A DNA stretch of 64,000 bases from Streptomyces sp. I05A-00742 (GCF_013055795.1 NZ_JABETO010000010.1:126215-190214), one strand, 5' to 3'. Shown: positions 51,815 through 60,240, counted from the first letter of the stretch. Notes: a model not told the origin generated them from the letters alone. A program made the numbers and translations.

Positions 51815-52630
51815 TCAACTCCCCGTACTCCGATAGCTCCTCAGCCCCGCCCGCCACACCAGCCCCGTGAGGGCGAGCAGCAGCACGGCGACCAGCGGCC
51901 CGCAGTACGCCACCCACCCGGGCAGGCCCAGGGGGTCGTCCCGGCCCAGCAGCCGGAGGACGGGCAGCCAGTTGACGAAGGCGAGCGGGATGACGAAGGT
52001 CACCCCGCGCACCAGGTCCCGGGCGAAGACCGTCGGCGGGTACTGGAGCAGGGTGACGCCGCCGTAGGTGAAGGAGTTGGCCACCTCCGAGGCGTCGGAG
52101 GCCCAGAACTGGAACGCCGCCCCCGCCAGGAAGACGGCGGAGAAGATCGCCGCTCCGGCCACCACCGTCACCGCCAGGAACAGCGCCTTCGGCAGCGTCC
52201 AGGAGACGTCCACGGACGCCACGCCCCAGCCCAGCACCGCCAGCCCCTGGCTGATCCGGCCCAGCCTGCGCAGGGCGAACCGGTCGGCGGCCACCTGGGC
52301 CAGGACCGGCACCGGGCGTACCAGCAGGGTGTCGAACGTACCGTCGCGCACCCGCTGCCCGACGCGTTCCGTGTTGCCCAGGATCAGGTCGGCCAGGCCG
52401 AACGAGGTGCAGGTCGACCCGTACAGCAGCGCGATCTCGGGGAGGCCGAACCCGCCCAGGGCGTCGATGTGCGAGAACATCAGCATGATCGCGACGAAGT
52501 CCAGCCCGCTGGCCACGAAGTTGCCCACGGTCATCAGGGCGAACGACGTCCGGTACGCCATCGTCGACCGCACCCACATCCCGGCGATCAGGAAGTACGT
52601 ACGGACGCCGTGCATCCAGCGCTCAACCAC
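51815..52630 (-). CDS. ABC-2 type permease (DUF990-like), subunit 2
   Basis: This 271-residue membrane protein has about six helices (MTVGNFVASGLDFVAIMLMF, LAVTVVAGAAIFSAVFLAG, LVAVLLLALTGLVWRAGL). The gene follows the first permease gene with an 8-base overlap and precedes the ATPase gene by 20 bases. The arrangement ATPase plus two DUF990/COG4587-COG3694-like permeases defines an uncharacterised ABC export family. Confidence 0.85.
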   Translation of the reverse strand: MVERWMHGVRTYFLIAGMWVRSTMAYRTSFALMTVGNFVASGLDFVAIMLMFSHIDALGGFGLPEIALLYGSTCTSFGLADLILGNTERVGQRVRDGTFDTLLVRPVPVLAQVAADRFALRRLGRISQGLAVLGWGVASVDVSWTLPKALFLAVTVVAGAAIFSAVFLAGAAFQFWASDASEVANSFTYGGVTLLQYPPTVFARDLVRGVTFVIPLAFVNWLPVLRLLGRDDPLGLPGWVAYCGPLVAVLLLALTGLVWRAGLRSYRSTGS

Positions 52631-53426
52631 CCTGGACCACCACCTTCCGTGTGGCTCGCGACTGCATCAGCCGTCCCACGGCCAGCAGCAGCACCGCCCA
52701 CCCCAGTTGGAAGCCCAGCGCCCCCGCCGTCCCCGCGGCCCCCGGGTGCCGGCCCACCAGCACGTCCACCGGGACCTGGAGCATCGCCGACCACGGCAGC
52801 GCCTGGGCCACCTGGCCGAAGGTGCCGGGGAAGACGGTGAGCGGCAGCAGCGTGCCCGAGAAGAACATGCACATCAGCTGGCTGACCATGGTCACACCGG
52901 CGCCGTCGAGCAGCCAGAAGGCACAGAGCGCCACCAGGTAGCGCAGGGCGAAGCCGACCACGACGGCCAGCAGGACCGAGATCAGGAACAGGAGCCAGCG
53001 CAACGGATCGGACGGGAGCGTGAGTTCGAAGAACAGGGCGCCCGCCGTCAGCGGCGCCACCCCGCGGGCCAGCAGGTGGAAGCCCGCCCGGCCGAGGTCG
53101 GCCGCGAGCCACCACGCCTGGAGGTCGGCGGGCCGGTAGAGGTCGACCGCGATGTCGCCCTTGCGGATGCGCTCCTGCAACTCCTGCTCGAAACCACCGC
53201 CGAGCAGGGACACCGCCGCCAGCAGGGCCTGGCCGACCCAGACGAAGGTCAGGGCCTGCCCCTGGTCGTAGCCGCCCAGATGCGGACGCTCGTCCCAGAG
53301 GGCGATGAACGTGTAGGCGAGGATGAATCCGAAGACGGTGTTGGTGAAGACACCGGCCGCCGTGGCCACCCGGTACGTCGCGTGCCGCCGGAAGCCGCTC
53401 ACCGCGACGGCGGCGTACAGCCGCAT
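52623..53426 (-). CDS. ABC-2 type permease (DUF990-like), subunit 1
   Basis: This 267-residue membrane protein has about six helices (TAAGVFTNTVFGFILAYTFIAL, LLFLISVLLAVVVGFALRYLVAL and LMCMFFSGTLLPLTVFPG). The first gene of the leftward export operon starts at 53426. The motif GGYDQGQALTFVWVGQALL near residue 55 is typical of the COG4587 group. Confidence 0.85.
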   Translation of the reverse strand: MRLYAAVAVSGFRRHATYRVATAAGVFTNTVFGFILAYTFIALWDERPHLGGYDQGQALTFVWVGQALLAAVSLLGGGFEQELQERIRKGDIAVDLYRPADLQAWWLAADLGRAGFHLLARGVAPLTAGALFFELTLPSDPLRWLLFLISVLLAVVVGFALRYLVALCAFWLLDGAGVTMVSQLMCMFFSGTLLPLTVFPGTFGQVAQALPWSAMLQVPVDVLVGRHPGAAGTAGALGFQLGWAVLLLAVGRLMQSRATRKVVVQGG

Positions 53427-53732
53427 CCCACGCCCCCTCTTCTCGTTGAACCTTGTCAGTCCGCCGACCGGCCGGGCCGAACCCGAAGCGCAGGAGCGTA
53501 GCCGTACCCCTCAGTCCCGGACCAAGGATTATTCACCCCTCGGAGTGGTGGGCCGCACCCGAACGGTCCTGACCACCCGGTGAGGTGGCGCTGGATCCCT
53601 CCGGCCGGGACCGGTGGTGCGACAGTGCTTCCGGGCGCACGGCAGCGTTGCCGGGTCGTGCGGCACCGCCTGACCGACACCGTCCGCCGTGGCCGCACAA
53701 CCACACGGACGGGCCGAGGAGTTCCGGGAAAG
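53427..53732. other. Divergent intergenic region, no gene seen
   Basis: These 306 bases lie between the leftward ABC operon and the rightward penicillin-binding protein gene. They must contain promoters for both. I see no RNA gene or operator that I could support. The AT-richer patch AAGGATTATTCACC near 53523-53536 is a possible promoter element. Confidence 0.4.
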
Positions 53733-56015
53733 ATGAGCGACGAGCAGTCACAGCAACGCACCCGCGGCAGGGGTGCCGGCCCGCCGGGCTGGGCCCCCAG
53801 AGGCGATGCCGCCCGTCCCCGCAAGCGCACCGGCTGGCGTCGGCTGTTGCCCACCTGGCGCATGGTGCTCGGCGCATTCCTGCTGGTCGTCCTCCTCCTC
53901 GCGGGTGGTCTGATCGCCGGGTACACCCTGGTCGACATCCCGGCCGCCAACAAGGCGGCGACCGCCGAGAGCAACGTCTTCCTCTACGCGGACGGCAGCC
54001 AGCTCGCCCGCGACGGCGAGGTCAACCGGGAGAGCGTGCCGCTCAGCCGGATCCCCAAGGACGTCCAGCACGCGGTGCTCGCCGCCGAGGACCGCGACTT
54101 CTACGGGGAGTCCGCCGTGAACCCCGAGGCGATGGTCCGCGCGGCGTGGAACACCGTCACCGGCAAGGGCAAGCAATCCGGTTCCACAATCACCCAGCAG
54201 TATGTCAAAAACTATTACTTGGGCCAGGAACAGACCATCAGCCGCAAGGTGAAGGAGTTCTTCATCGCCATCAAGCTGGACCGCGAGTCCAGCAAGGACG
54301 ACATCCTTGAGGGCTACCTCAACACCAGCTACTTCGGCCGCAACGCCTACGGCATCCAGGCCGCCGCGCAGGCGTACTACGGCAAGGACTCCGACAAGCT
54401 CGACGTCGCCCAGGGCGCCTACCTCGCCACCCTGCTCAACGCGCCCAGCGCCTACGACGTCGGGGCCCACCCGGAGAACAGGCCGCGCGCCACGGCCCGC
54501 TGGAACTACGTCCTCGACGGCATGGTCAAGAAGAAGTGGCTCACCCCCGCCGAGCGCGCCGAGGTCCGGTTCCCGGCGCCCGGCAAGAGCAAGCCGCGGC
54601 TCGGCATGTCCGGCCAGCGCGGCTACCTCGTCGAGGCGGTCAAGGACTACCTCACCGGCAACAAGATCGTCGACGAGCAGACGCTGGCCGCCGGCGGCTA
54701 CCGGATCACCACCACCATCGACCGCGAGAAGCAGGACGCCTTCGTCGACGCGGTGAAGTCCGAGCTGATGGACCAGCTCAGCGACGACCGGAAGACGGAC
54801 TCCTACGTCCGGGCCGGAGGCGCCTCCGTCGACCCGAAGACCGGCAAGGTGGTCGCCCTCTACGGCGGCATCGACTACACCAAGCAGTACGTCAACAACG
54901 CCACGCGCCGCGACTACCAGGTGGGTTCCACCTTCAAGCCGTTCGTCTTCACCTCGGCCGTGCAGAACGACTCCACCACCCAGCAGGGCCGGCCCATCAC
55001 CCCGTTCACGGTCTACGACGGCACCGACAAGCGGCCCGTCCAGGGCCCCGACGGGCCCGTCGGCTACGCGCCCTCCAACGAGGACGACCGCAGCTACGGG
55101 CCCATCACCGTCACCAAGGCCACCGACCTGTCGGTCAACGCCGTCTACGCGCAGATGGCCGAGGACGTCGGCCCCTCACGGGTCAAGGCCACCGCCGTGG
55201 CGCTCGGCGTCCCCGCGAAGACCCCCGACCTGACCGCCTCCCCCTCGATCGCCCTCGGCCCGGCCACCGCCAGCGTCCTGGACATGGCCCAGGCGTACGC
55301 CACCCTCGCCAATCACGGGCGGCACGGCCCCTACACGCTCGTCGAGAAGGCCACCAAGGGCGCCGAGACCCTCCAGCTGCCCGACCGTGAGGACCGCAAG
55401 CAGGCCGTCCCGCGGGAGGCGGCCGACACCACCACGTCCGTCCTGCAGAGCGTGGTCGAGAGCCCGGGCGGCACGGGCGCCGCCGCCCGCGGCTCGGGCC
55501 GGCCGTCGGCCGGCAAGACCGGCACCGCCGAGGAGGACAAGGCCGCCTGGTTCGCGGGGTACACCCCCGACCTGGCCACCGTCGTCGCCGTCATGGGCCA
55601 GGACTCCGACAGCGGCGAGCAGAAGCCGCTGTACGGGGCCACGGGGCTGCCCCGCATCAACGGTGGCGGGTACCCCGCCCAGATCTGGGCCACGTACACC
55701 GCGGAAGCCCTGGAGGGCACCCCGGTCCGGGACTTCGACCTCGAACTCCAGCAGGGCGCGAACAGCCCGCCCCCGGAGCCGCCGGCCACCTCCGCGCCCC
55801 CCGAGCCGCCCACCAGCGCCCCGCCGGCCACCTCCGCGCCGCCGCGCACGCCCCCGACGACGGCGCCGCCGTCCCGGCCCGTACGGCCGTCGTTCCCGCC
55901 GGAGCCCCCGACCCCGTCGGGCCCGCCCTCACTGCCGATCATCACGCTGGGGCCCAACCCCGGACGTGAGGGGCGGACGGGGGAGCACCACGATCTGCTG
56001 GGCTACGACTACTAG
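53733..56015 (+). CDS. Class A penicillin-binding protein
   Basis: The ATG at 53733 gives 760 residues. A basic cytoplasmic tail precedes one membrane helix (MVLGAFLLVVLLLAGGLIAGY). The GT51 transglycosylase domain has AAEDRDFYGE, GKQSGSTITQQYVKNYYLG and YLNTSYFGRNAYGIQAAAQAYYGK. The transpeptidase domain has SxxK in VGSTFKPFVF, SxN in LSVNAVYAQ and KTGT in SAGKTGTAEEDKAAWFAGY. It polymerises and cross-links peptidoglycan. The C-terminal 90 residues are a Pro/Thr/Ala-rich tail with repeated PPATSAPP units, probably spanning the wall. Confidence 0.95.
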   Translation: MSDEQSQQRTRGRGAGPPGWAPRGDAARPRKRTGWRRLLPTWRMVLGAFLLVVLLLAGGLIAGYTLVDIPAANKAATAESNVFLYADGSQLARDGEVNRESVPLSRIPKDVQHAVLAAEDRDFYGESAVNPEAMVRAAWNTVTGKGKQSGSTITQQYVKNYYLGQEQTISRKVKEFFIAIKLDRESSKDDILEGYLNTSYFGRNAYGIQAAAQAYYGKDSDKLDVAQGAYLATLLNAPSAYDVGAHPENRPRATARWNYVLDGMVKKKWLTPAERAEVRFPAPGKSKPRLGMSGQRGYLVEAVKDYLTGNKIVDEQTLAAGGYRITTTIDREKQDAFVDAVKSELMDQLSDDRKTDSYVRAGGASVDPKTGKVVALYGGIDYTKQYVNNATRRDYQVGSTFKPFVFTSAVQNDSTTQQGRPITPFTVYDGTDKRPVQGPDGPVGYAPSNEDDRSYGPITVTKATDLSVNAVYAQMAEDVGPSRVKATAVALGVPAKTPDLTASPSIALGPATASVLDMAQAYATLANHGRHGPYTLVEKATKGAETLQLPDREDRKQAVPREAADTTTSVLQSVVESPGGTGAAARGSGRPSAGKTGTAEEDKAAWFAGYTPDLATVVAVMGQDSDSGEQKPLYGATGLPRINGGGYPAQIWATYTAEALEGTPVRDFDLELQQGANSPPPEPPATSAPPEPPTSAPPATSAPPRTPPTTAPPSRPVRPSFPPEPPTPSGPPSLPIITLGPNPGREGRTGEHHDLLGYDY

Positions 56016-56029
56016 CGCCATCGGTGCGA

Positions 56030-56064
56030 GAGCGCCCCGGCCCCGGGAAGGGGCCGGGGCGCTC
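56030..56064 (+). terminator. Intrinsic terminator after penicillin-binding protein gene
   Basis: GAGCGCCCCGGCCCC and GGGGCCGGGGCGCTC form a 15-bp stem with a short loop 14 bases after the stop. Its symmetry would also serve the convergent gdx gene. Confidence 0.8.
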
Positions 56065-56088
56065 CCGCATCCCGTATGTCTCAGTGCC

Positions 56089-56409
56089 TCAGTGCCCGGA
56101 CGTCGCCTTCAGGCCGACCACGGCCACCAGCAGCAGCGCGACGAAGAAGATCCGGGCCGCGGTGGCCGGCTCGTCCAGCACCACCATCCCGAGCACGGCC
56201 GCGCCCGCCGCCCCGATGCCGACCCACACCCCGTAGGCGGTGCCGATCGGCAGCGTCCTGGCGGCCCGCGAGAGCAGGACCATGCTGGCCACGATGCCCA
56301 CGACCGTGAAGACGCTCGGCCAGAGCCGGGTGAAGCCGTCGGTGTACTTCATACCGACGGACCAGCCGACCTCCAGCAGGCCGGCGACGACGAGCAGGAT
56401 CCATGCCAT
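56089..56409 (-). CDS. gdx: Guanidinium exporter Gdx (SugE-type SMR)
   Basis: This 106-residue small multidrug resistance protein has four helices and the essential Glu in AGLLEVGWSVGMKYTDGFTRLWPS. The WSVGMKYTDGFT stretch is the mark of the SugE/Gdx branch, which exports guanidinium rather than bulky cations. It is headed by a guanidine-III riboswitch at 56444-56484, a very strong functional link. The ribosome binding site GGAGG lies just before the ATG. It probably acts as an antiparallel homodimer. Confidence 0.93.
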   Translation of the reverse strand: MAWILLVVAGLLEVGWSVGMKYTDGFTRLWPSVFTVVGIVASMVLLSRAARTLPIGTAYGVWVGIGAAGAAVLGMVVLDEPATAARIFFVALLLVAVVGLKATSGH

Positions 56410-56443
56410 GACGGCACCTCCGTGGAATCGCTTCTCCAGGGGT

Positions 56444-56484
56444 GCGTCGTCTTGTCCTGACCCGGTACGGCGCGTCTCGTCGGG
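56444..56484 (-). promoter_or_regulatory. Guanidine-III riboswitch upstream of gdx
   Basis: On the minus strand, CCCGACGAGACGCGCCGTAC followed by CGGGTCAGGACAAGACGACGC matches the guanidine-III (mini-ykkC / ykkC-III) aptamer nearly base for base as I know it, including CAGGACAAGACG and the pseudoknot partners GCGCCGT / GACGACGC. The 5' strand CCCGACG can instead pair with CGTCGGG at 56491-56497, and GCACC at the 3' edge (56441-56445) can pair with GGTGC in the ribosome binding region. Both suggest a switch of translation by guanidinium. Confidence 0.9.
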
Positions 56485-56509
56485 TTCCCTCCCGACGGTA
56501 GCAAACGGG

Positions 56510-56851
56510 CTAGAGGTAGAGCCCCGTGGAGTCGTCCGACCCCTCCAGCCGCTCCGCCGCCACCGCGTGCAGGTCCCGCTCGCGCATCAGGACGTAGGCC
56601 ACGCCGCGGACCTCGACCTCCGCGCGGTCCTCGGGGTCGTAGAGCACCCGGTCACCGGGCTCCACGGTGCGTACGCTCTGCCCGACGGCCACGACCTCCG
56701 CCCAGGCCAGCCTGCGGCCCACCGCCGCCGTCGCCGGGATGACGATGCCGCCGGTGGACCGGCGCTCGCCCTCGGGAATGTCGGTCCGCACCAGCACCCG
56801 GTCGTGCAGCATCCGGATGGGCAGCTTGTCGTGGGTCGTGTTCGTACGCAC
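56510..56851 (-). CDS. GroES-like (Cpn10) co-chaperone domain protein
   Basis: The GTG at 56851 gives 113 residues. The Cpn10 fold is indicated by IRMLHDRVLVRTDIPEGERRSTGGIVIPATA, AEVVAVGQSVRTVEPGDRVLYDPEDRAEVEVRGVAYVLMRERDLHAV. The mobile loop region (ERRSTGGIVIP) is present. A main groES-groEL pair should be elsewhere; this lone protein is a divergent paralogue and may not serve GroEL. It lies directly upstream of the gdx riboswitch, in the same direction. Confidence 0.85.
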   Translation of the reverse strand: MRTNTTHDKLPIRMLHDRVLVRTDIPEGERRSTGGIVIPATAAVGRRLAWAEVVAVGQSVRTVEPGDRVLYDPEDRAEVEVRGVAYVLMRERDLHAVAAERLEGSDDSTGLYL

Positions 56852-56982
56852 GCCACGACCGTACCCGCCCCGGCGCGCCCGTGAGACCACACCGGCAGAA
56901 GCCCGGTCACCGGGCCCGGCACCGCCCCCGTACCACCACCCGCCATGCACCGCCCGTCACTGTTCGCGACGGGCGGTGGGCG

Positions 56983-57303
56983 CTACGCCTTGCGGCGGCG
57001 CGAGGAGACCGTCAGCAGCCCGACCACGCCGACGGCCACCATCGCCGCCGGAACGATCCGCTCCAGGCGGGGCACCCCCTCGTCCGTCATGAACTGCGAC
57101 CGCACGTCGGAGACGACGCGATTCGCGATCGCACAGGCCCGCCCGAGGGTGTGATCCACCTTCGAGGCCGCCTTCGCCTTCACGTCGCCGATGATCGTGC
57201 TCGGGTGCATCCGCACACCGATCTCGTCGAGGGTCACGGCGAGCTCACTGCGCCTGCGGGCGATGTCCGCCTCGATCTGCGCAGGGGTCCTGGCTTCCGG
57301 CAC
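56983..57303 (-). CDS. DUF3618 membrane protein
   Basis: This encodes 106 residues. The DUF3618 start reads ARTPAQIEADIARRRSELAVTLDEIGVRMHP, followed by an amphipathic helix and one C-terminal membrane helix (IVPAAMVAVGVVGLLTV) ending in SSRRRKA. The family is an actinobacterial membrane accessory of unknown role. It is divergent from the bcp gene. Confidence 0.85.
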   Translation of the reverse strand: MPEARTPAQIEADIARRRSELAVTLDEIGVRMHPSTIIGDVKAKAASKVDHTLGRACAIANRVVSDVRSQFMTDEGVPRLERIVPAAMVAVGVVGLLTVSSRRRKA

Positions 57304-57464
57304 CGCGCTGCCTCCGTAGTCTCATAAGAGTGATGACGAGTGATGACAACAGTCTGTCAGTTCACTCGGCGGGGCGCCCCATGGCACCCCCGGTGGGGCC
57401 CGCTCCCCGGTCGTTAGGCTCGGGGACCGGCAGACCCGCCCACCACCACGAACGCAGGAGAACC

Positions 57465-57932
57465 ATGAGCGAGCGACTCCAGCCCGGCGACACCGCGCCC
57501 GCCTTCACCCTCCCCGACGCCGACGGCCGGCCCGTCTCCCTCGCCGACCACAAGGGCCGCAAGGTCATCGTCTACTTCTACCCGGCCGCCCTCACCCCCG
57601 GCTGCACCAAGCAGGCGTGCGACTTCACCGACAACCTCGAATTCCTCGCCGGGCACGGCTACGAGGTCATCGGCGTCTCCCCGGACAAGCCGGAGAAGCT
57701 CGCGAAGTTCCGCGAGCAGGAGGAGCTGAAGGTCACCCTCGTCGGCGACCCCGAGAAGAAGGTCCTGGAGGCGTACGGCGCCTTCGGCGAGAAGAAGCTC
57801 TACGGCAAGACGGTGACCGGCGTCATCCGCTCCACCGTCGTCGTCGACGAGGACGGCAAGGTCGAGCGCGCCCTCTACAACGTCAAGGCCACCGGCCATG
57901 TCGCGAAGATCATCAAGGACCTGGGGCTCTGA
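57465..57932 (+). CDS. bcp: Thioredoxin-dependent thiol peroxidase Bcp
   Basis: The ATG at 57465 follows GCAGGAG; 155 residues, the usual length. The peroxidatic Cys lies in YFYPAALTPGCTKQACDFTD, with a resolving Cys five residues on (1-Cys pair TPGCTKQAC), and IRSTVVVDEDGKVERALYNVKATGHV closes the fold. It reduces hydroperoxides using thioredoxin in the cytoplasm. Its end overlaps the convergent histidine kinase gene by 20 bases. Confidence 0.94.
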   Translation: MSERLQPGDTAPAFTLPDADGRPVSLADHKGRKVIVYFYPAALTPGCTKQACDFTDNLEFLAGHGYEVIGVSPDKPEKLAKFREQEELKVTLVGDPEKKVLEAYGAFGEKKLYGKTVTGVIRSTVVVDEDGKVERALYNVKATGHVAKIIKDLGL

Positions 57933-59196
57933 CGGACCCCTCGCCCCGCACCACGAGGCGGTCCTCCAGTACGTCCTCGGCCTCCGGCAGGTCGAGGACG
58001 GCCTGCGCCCCGCCGCCCTCCGCCGAGCCGAACTCCAGCCGGGCGCCCAGCACCGCCGCCTGGCCCACCGCGATCGTCAGCCCGAGCCCGTGGCCCGTGC
58101 CCCGCTCCGGCGCCGCCGTGCGGAACCGCCGCGGCCCCTGGCTCACCAGCTCCGGCGGATAGCCGCTGCCGTGGTCCCGGACCACGATCCGGGTGCCCTC
58201 CACCCGCACCTCGATCGGCGGCTTCCCGTGCTTCGCGGCATTGGCCAGGATGTTCACCAGGATCCGCTCCACCCGGCGCGCGTCCGTCGCCACGATCCGG
58301 CCGTCGCCGGCCACCTCGACCGCCACGTCGTCCACCCCGCGCTGCCCGCGCGCCCGCTTCACGACGCCCCGGACCAGCGACGGCAGCTCCACCGCGTCCA
58401 GCTGGGCGCTCTCCACCCCGGCGTCCAGCCGTGACACCTCCAGCAGGTCCTCCACCAGGGCCCGCAGCGTCTGCGCCCGCTCCTGCACCATCTCCACGGC
58501 GCGCGGGTGCGGCAGCAGTTCCGCCGAGGCCACCAGGCCCGCCACCGGCGTCCGCAGCTCGTGCGCCACGTCCGCCGTGAACTCCCGTTCCGCCTCCACC
58601 CGGGCCGCCAGCGCCGTCGCCATCGCCCGTACCGAACGCTCCAGTTCGGCCACCTCGTCACCGCCGGACGGCCCGGAGCCGCCCGCGGCGGGCGCCTCGC
58701 CCGCCGCTATCCGGCGCGCCTCGGCCGCGCTCAGCCGCAGGCGCCGCGACAGGCTCTGCGCCACGAACCACCCCACGACGGCCATCAGCACCACGGTCAC
58801 CGCGCCCGCCACCAACAGCGCCCAGTCCAGCGCCCGCTGGAACGGGTCCCGCCTGGGGTACGACGCCGACACCGACAGCACCTTGCCGGCGCCGACCCCG
58901 GTCGCCGCCCACACCCGGGGGTCCTCCCCGCCGCTGATGTACGTCCCCGAGCGCCCGCTCGCCACGGCCTTGGCCAGCGGCGCCGGCAGCCCGGCGTCGT
59001 CCAGCTGCGCGTTCAGCGTCACCTGCCCGTCCCGCTGGTACAGCTGGAGGGCGGAGCTCAGCAGCTCGTCCTGCTGCGTCCGCGCCTGCCGGTCCCGCTC
59101 CAGGCCCGAGATGTGGTGCACGGCCACCCCGAGCAGGACGACCGCCAACGCGGTGACGGAGGAGATCGCCAGCGCGATCCGGCCACGGATGCCCAT
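57913..59196 (-). CDS. Sensor histidine kinase, no cognate regulator nearby
   Basis: This encodes 427 residues from ATG 59196, whose A is shared with the stop TGA of the gene before it. Two membrane helices (IALAISSVTALAVVLLGVAV and LLVAGAVTVVLMAVVGWFVA) bracket a sensor domain of about 90 residues. A HAMP-like region, the H-box FTADVAHELRTPVAGL, the N-box VNILANAAKHG and GTGHGLGLTIAVGQA follow. No response regulator gene lies on either side. The coupled upstream gene encodes a secreted or anchored protein that may be a ligand-binding partner. Confidence 0.88.
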   Translation of the reverse strand: MGIRGRIALAISSVTALAVVLLGVAVHHISGLERDRQARTQQDELLSSALQLYQRDGQVTLNAQLDDAGLPAPLAKAVASGRSGTYISGGEDPRVWAATGVGAGKVLSVSASYPRRDPFQRALDWALLVAGAVTVVLMAVVGWFVAQSLSRRLRLSAAEARRIAAGEAPAAGGSGPSGGDEVAELERSVRAMATALAARVEAEREFTADVAHELRTPVAGLVASAELLPHPRAVEMVQERAQTLRALVEDLLEVSRLDAGVESAQLDAVELPSLVRGVVKRARGQRGVDDVAVEVAGDGRIVATDARRVERILVNILANAAKHGKPPIEVRVEGTRIVVRDHGSGYPPELVSQGPRRFRTAAPERGTGHGLGLTIAVGQAAVLGARLEFGSAEGGGAQAVLDLPEAEDVLEDRLVVRGEGSVRAPGP

Positions 59197-59729
59197 CACG
59201 CGATCGAGTACGTTTCCGTGGTCTTCCCGGCCGGGGTGAGACCGGTGTAGATGACGTCGACCGACGTGAACGCCAGCATCCCGTCGACCTTGCGCGGCCG
59301 CGACAGGACCAGCCGCGCCGGGAACGAGGTGCGCGCCGACCCGTTCGCCCCGCTCGACACCTGCACCACTCCCTGCCCCTCGGCCGTGTCCCCCCGGTAC
59401 TCGTCCCACTCGATGTCGCTGGCCACCGCACCGCCGTTGGCGCAGCTCAGCGTGATGATCTTCGGCTCCAGCAGCAGCTCGCCGTACCCGCAGTCCCGTA
59501 CGCCGGGCAGCTCGGACGTCCGCTTCGGCGACACCACGGCCGGGGCGGTCGTCCGGTCCTGCTGCGCCTTCTGCGCCTCCGCCGTCCTCGGCGCCTCGGA
59601 CACGGCGCTCGCCCGGTCCGCCCCCCGTCCCAGCCACACGCCCCCGAGCGTCAGCAGCGCCACCCCGGCGAGGAAGGCCACCAGGGTGCGCACGCTGACC
59701 CGCCGACGGGGCACGGCACGGTCGGTCAT
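59196..59729 (-). CDS. Membrane-anchored protein coupled to histidine kinase
   Basis: The ATG at 59729 gives 177 residues. After a basic start (RAVPRRRVSVRT) one helix (LVAFLAGVALLTLGGVWLGRGA) anchors the protein, and the outside domain has two cysteines (VRDCGYGELLLEPKIITLSCANGGA) probably bridged, with beta strands (RTSFPARLVLSRPRKVDGMLAF). TGATG overlap with the kinase gene suggests equal amounts and physical partnership. No family recognised. Confidence 0.75.
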   Translation of the reverse strand: MTDRAVPRRRVSVRTLVAFLAGVALLTLGGVWLGRGADRASAVSEAPRTAEAQKAQQDRTTAPAVVSPKRTSELPGVRDCGYGELLLEPKIITLSCANGGAVASDIEWDEYRGDTAEGQGVVQVSSGANGSARTSFPARLVLSRPRKVDGMLAFTSVDVIYTGLTPAGKTTETYSIA

Positions 59730-59758
59730 CGGACTCTCTTCCTCGGTCGGACCTCGAC

Positions 59759-59803
59759 GGCGGTCGGTCGAGGGCGGTCGGTCGGTCGAAGGCGGTCGGT
59801 CTT
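59759..59803 (+). repeat. GGCGGTCGGTCG short tandem repeats
   Basis: Three imperfect units of GGCGGTCGGTCGA type lie within the 391-base region 59730-60120, just upstream of the leftward gene at 59729. The rest of that region holds the tRNA-Leu promoter (TACAGT at 60102-60107) and otherwise nothing I can name. An alternative function as a regulator-binding array is possible. Confidence 0.5.
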
Positions 59804-60120
59804 CGCACGGGCGGCGGCGCGGGTGCGCCTGGCTCTCCCCCGGTGTGAGGGACGGGGAAATCGGAGGTCGCGTTCCCTCCGGCGGACGCCCGGTTCGTGA
59901 CGGAGCGCCGGAAGTGACGCGCCGCACAGCGGCTCGGCCACGGGTGTGCCGCTGTCGCACAGAGGGCCGACGAAGAGGGCGTGGGCCGGGCTGTCGCACC
60001 GTCACCCGGGACCGGTGCCGGGGCCCGCGGCGGGCCGGCGGCGGGCCGGCGGCCGGTGCGGGACGGCCGGACTCCCCTCTCCCCCGCGCCGCTTCGCCCA
60101 GTACAGTAGGCGCGGTACGC

Positions 60121-60193
60121 GCGTCCGTACGCCAAGGGCTGAGCGGCGATCTTTAGGTGGTCGTGTTTGTCGGTTCGAATCCGACCGGGCGCA
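60121..60193 (+). tRNA. tRNA-Leu (anticodon TAG) with short variable loop
   Basis: A 73-base cloverleaf folds by hand: acceptor GCGTCCG/CGGGCGC (one G-T pair), D stem CGC/GCG, anticodon stem CGATC/GGTCG with loop TTTAGGT and anticodon TAG, a five-base variable loop TGTTT, and T stem GTCGG/CCGAC with loop TTCGAAT. Leu tRNAs normally have a long variable arm; this one does not. It reads CTA, a very rare codon in this genome type. The identity as Leu rests on the anticodon alone. Confidence 0.8.
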
Positions 60194-60199
60194 CCGGAA

Positions 60200-60240
60200 A
60201 CGACGGCCCGGCTCGCAGCATCCGCGAGCCGGGCCGTCGT
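60200..60240 (+). terminator. Terminator after tRNA-Leu
   Basis: ACGACGGCCCGGCTCGC and GCGAGCCGGGCCGTCGT form a long stem of about 17 bp with a seven-base loop right after the tRNA. It may also end the convergent rdgB gene. Confidence 0.8.

Noticed and set aside
56510-56851. The main groES gene
   Set aside because: There is no groEL downstream and the sequence is divergent. It is called GroES-like only.
60121-60193. tRNA remnant or 3' half-tRNA
   Set aside because: Only the T arm stood out at first, but a complete acceptor stem and anticodon arm fold around it, so it is listed as a full tRNA.
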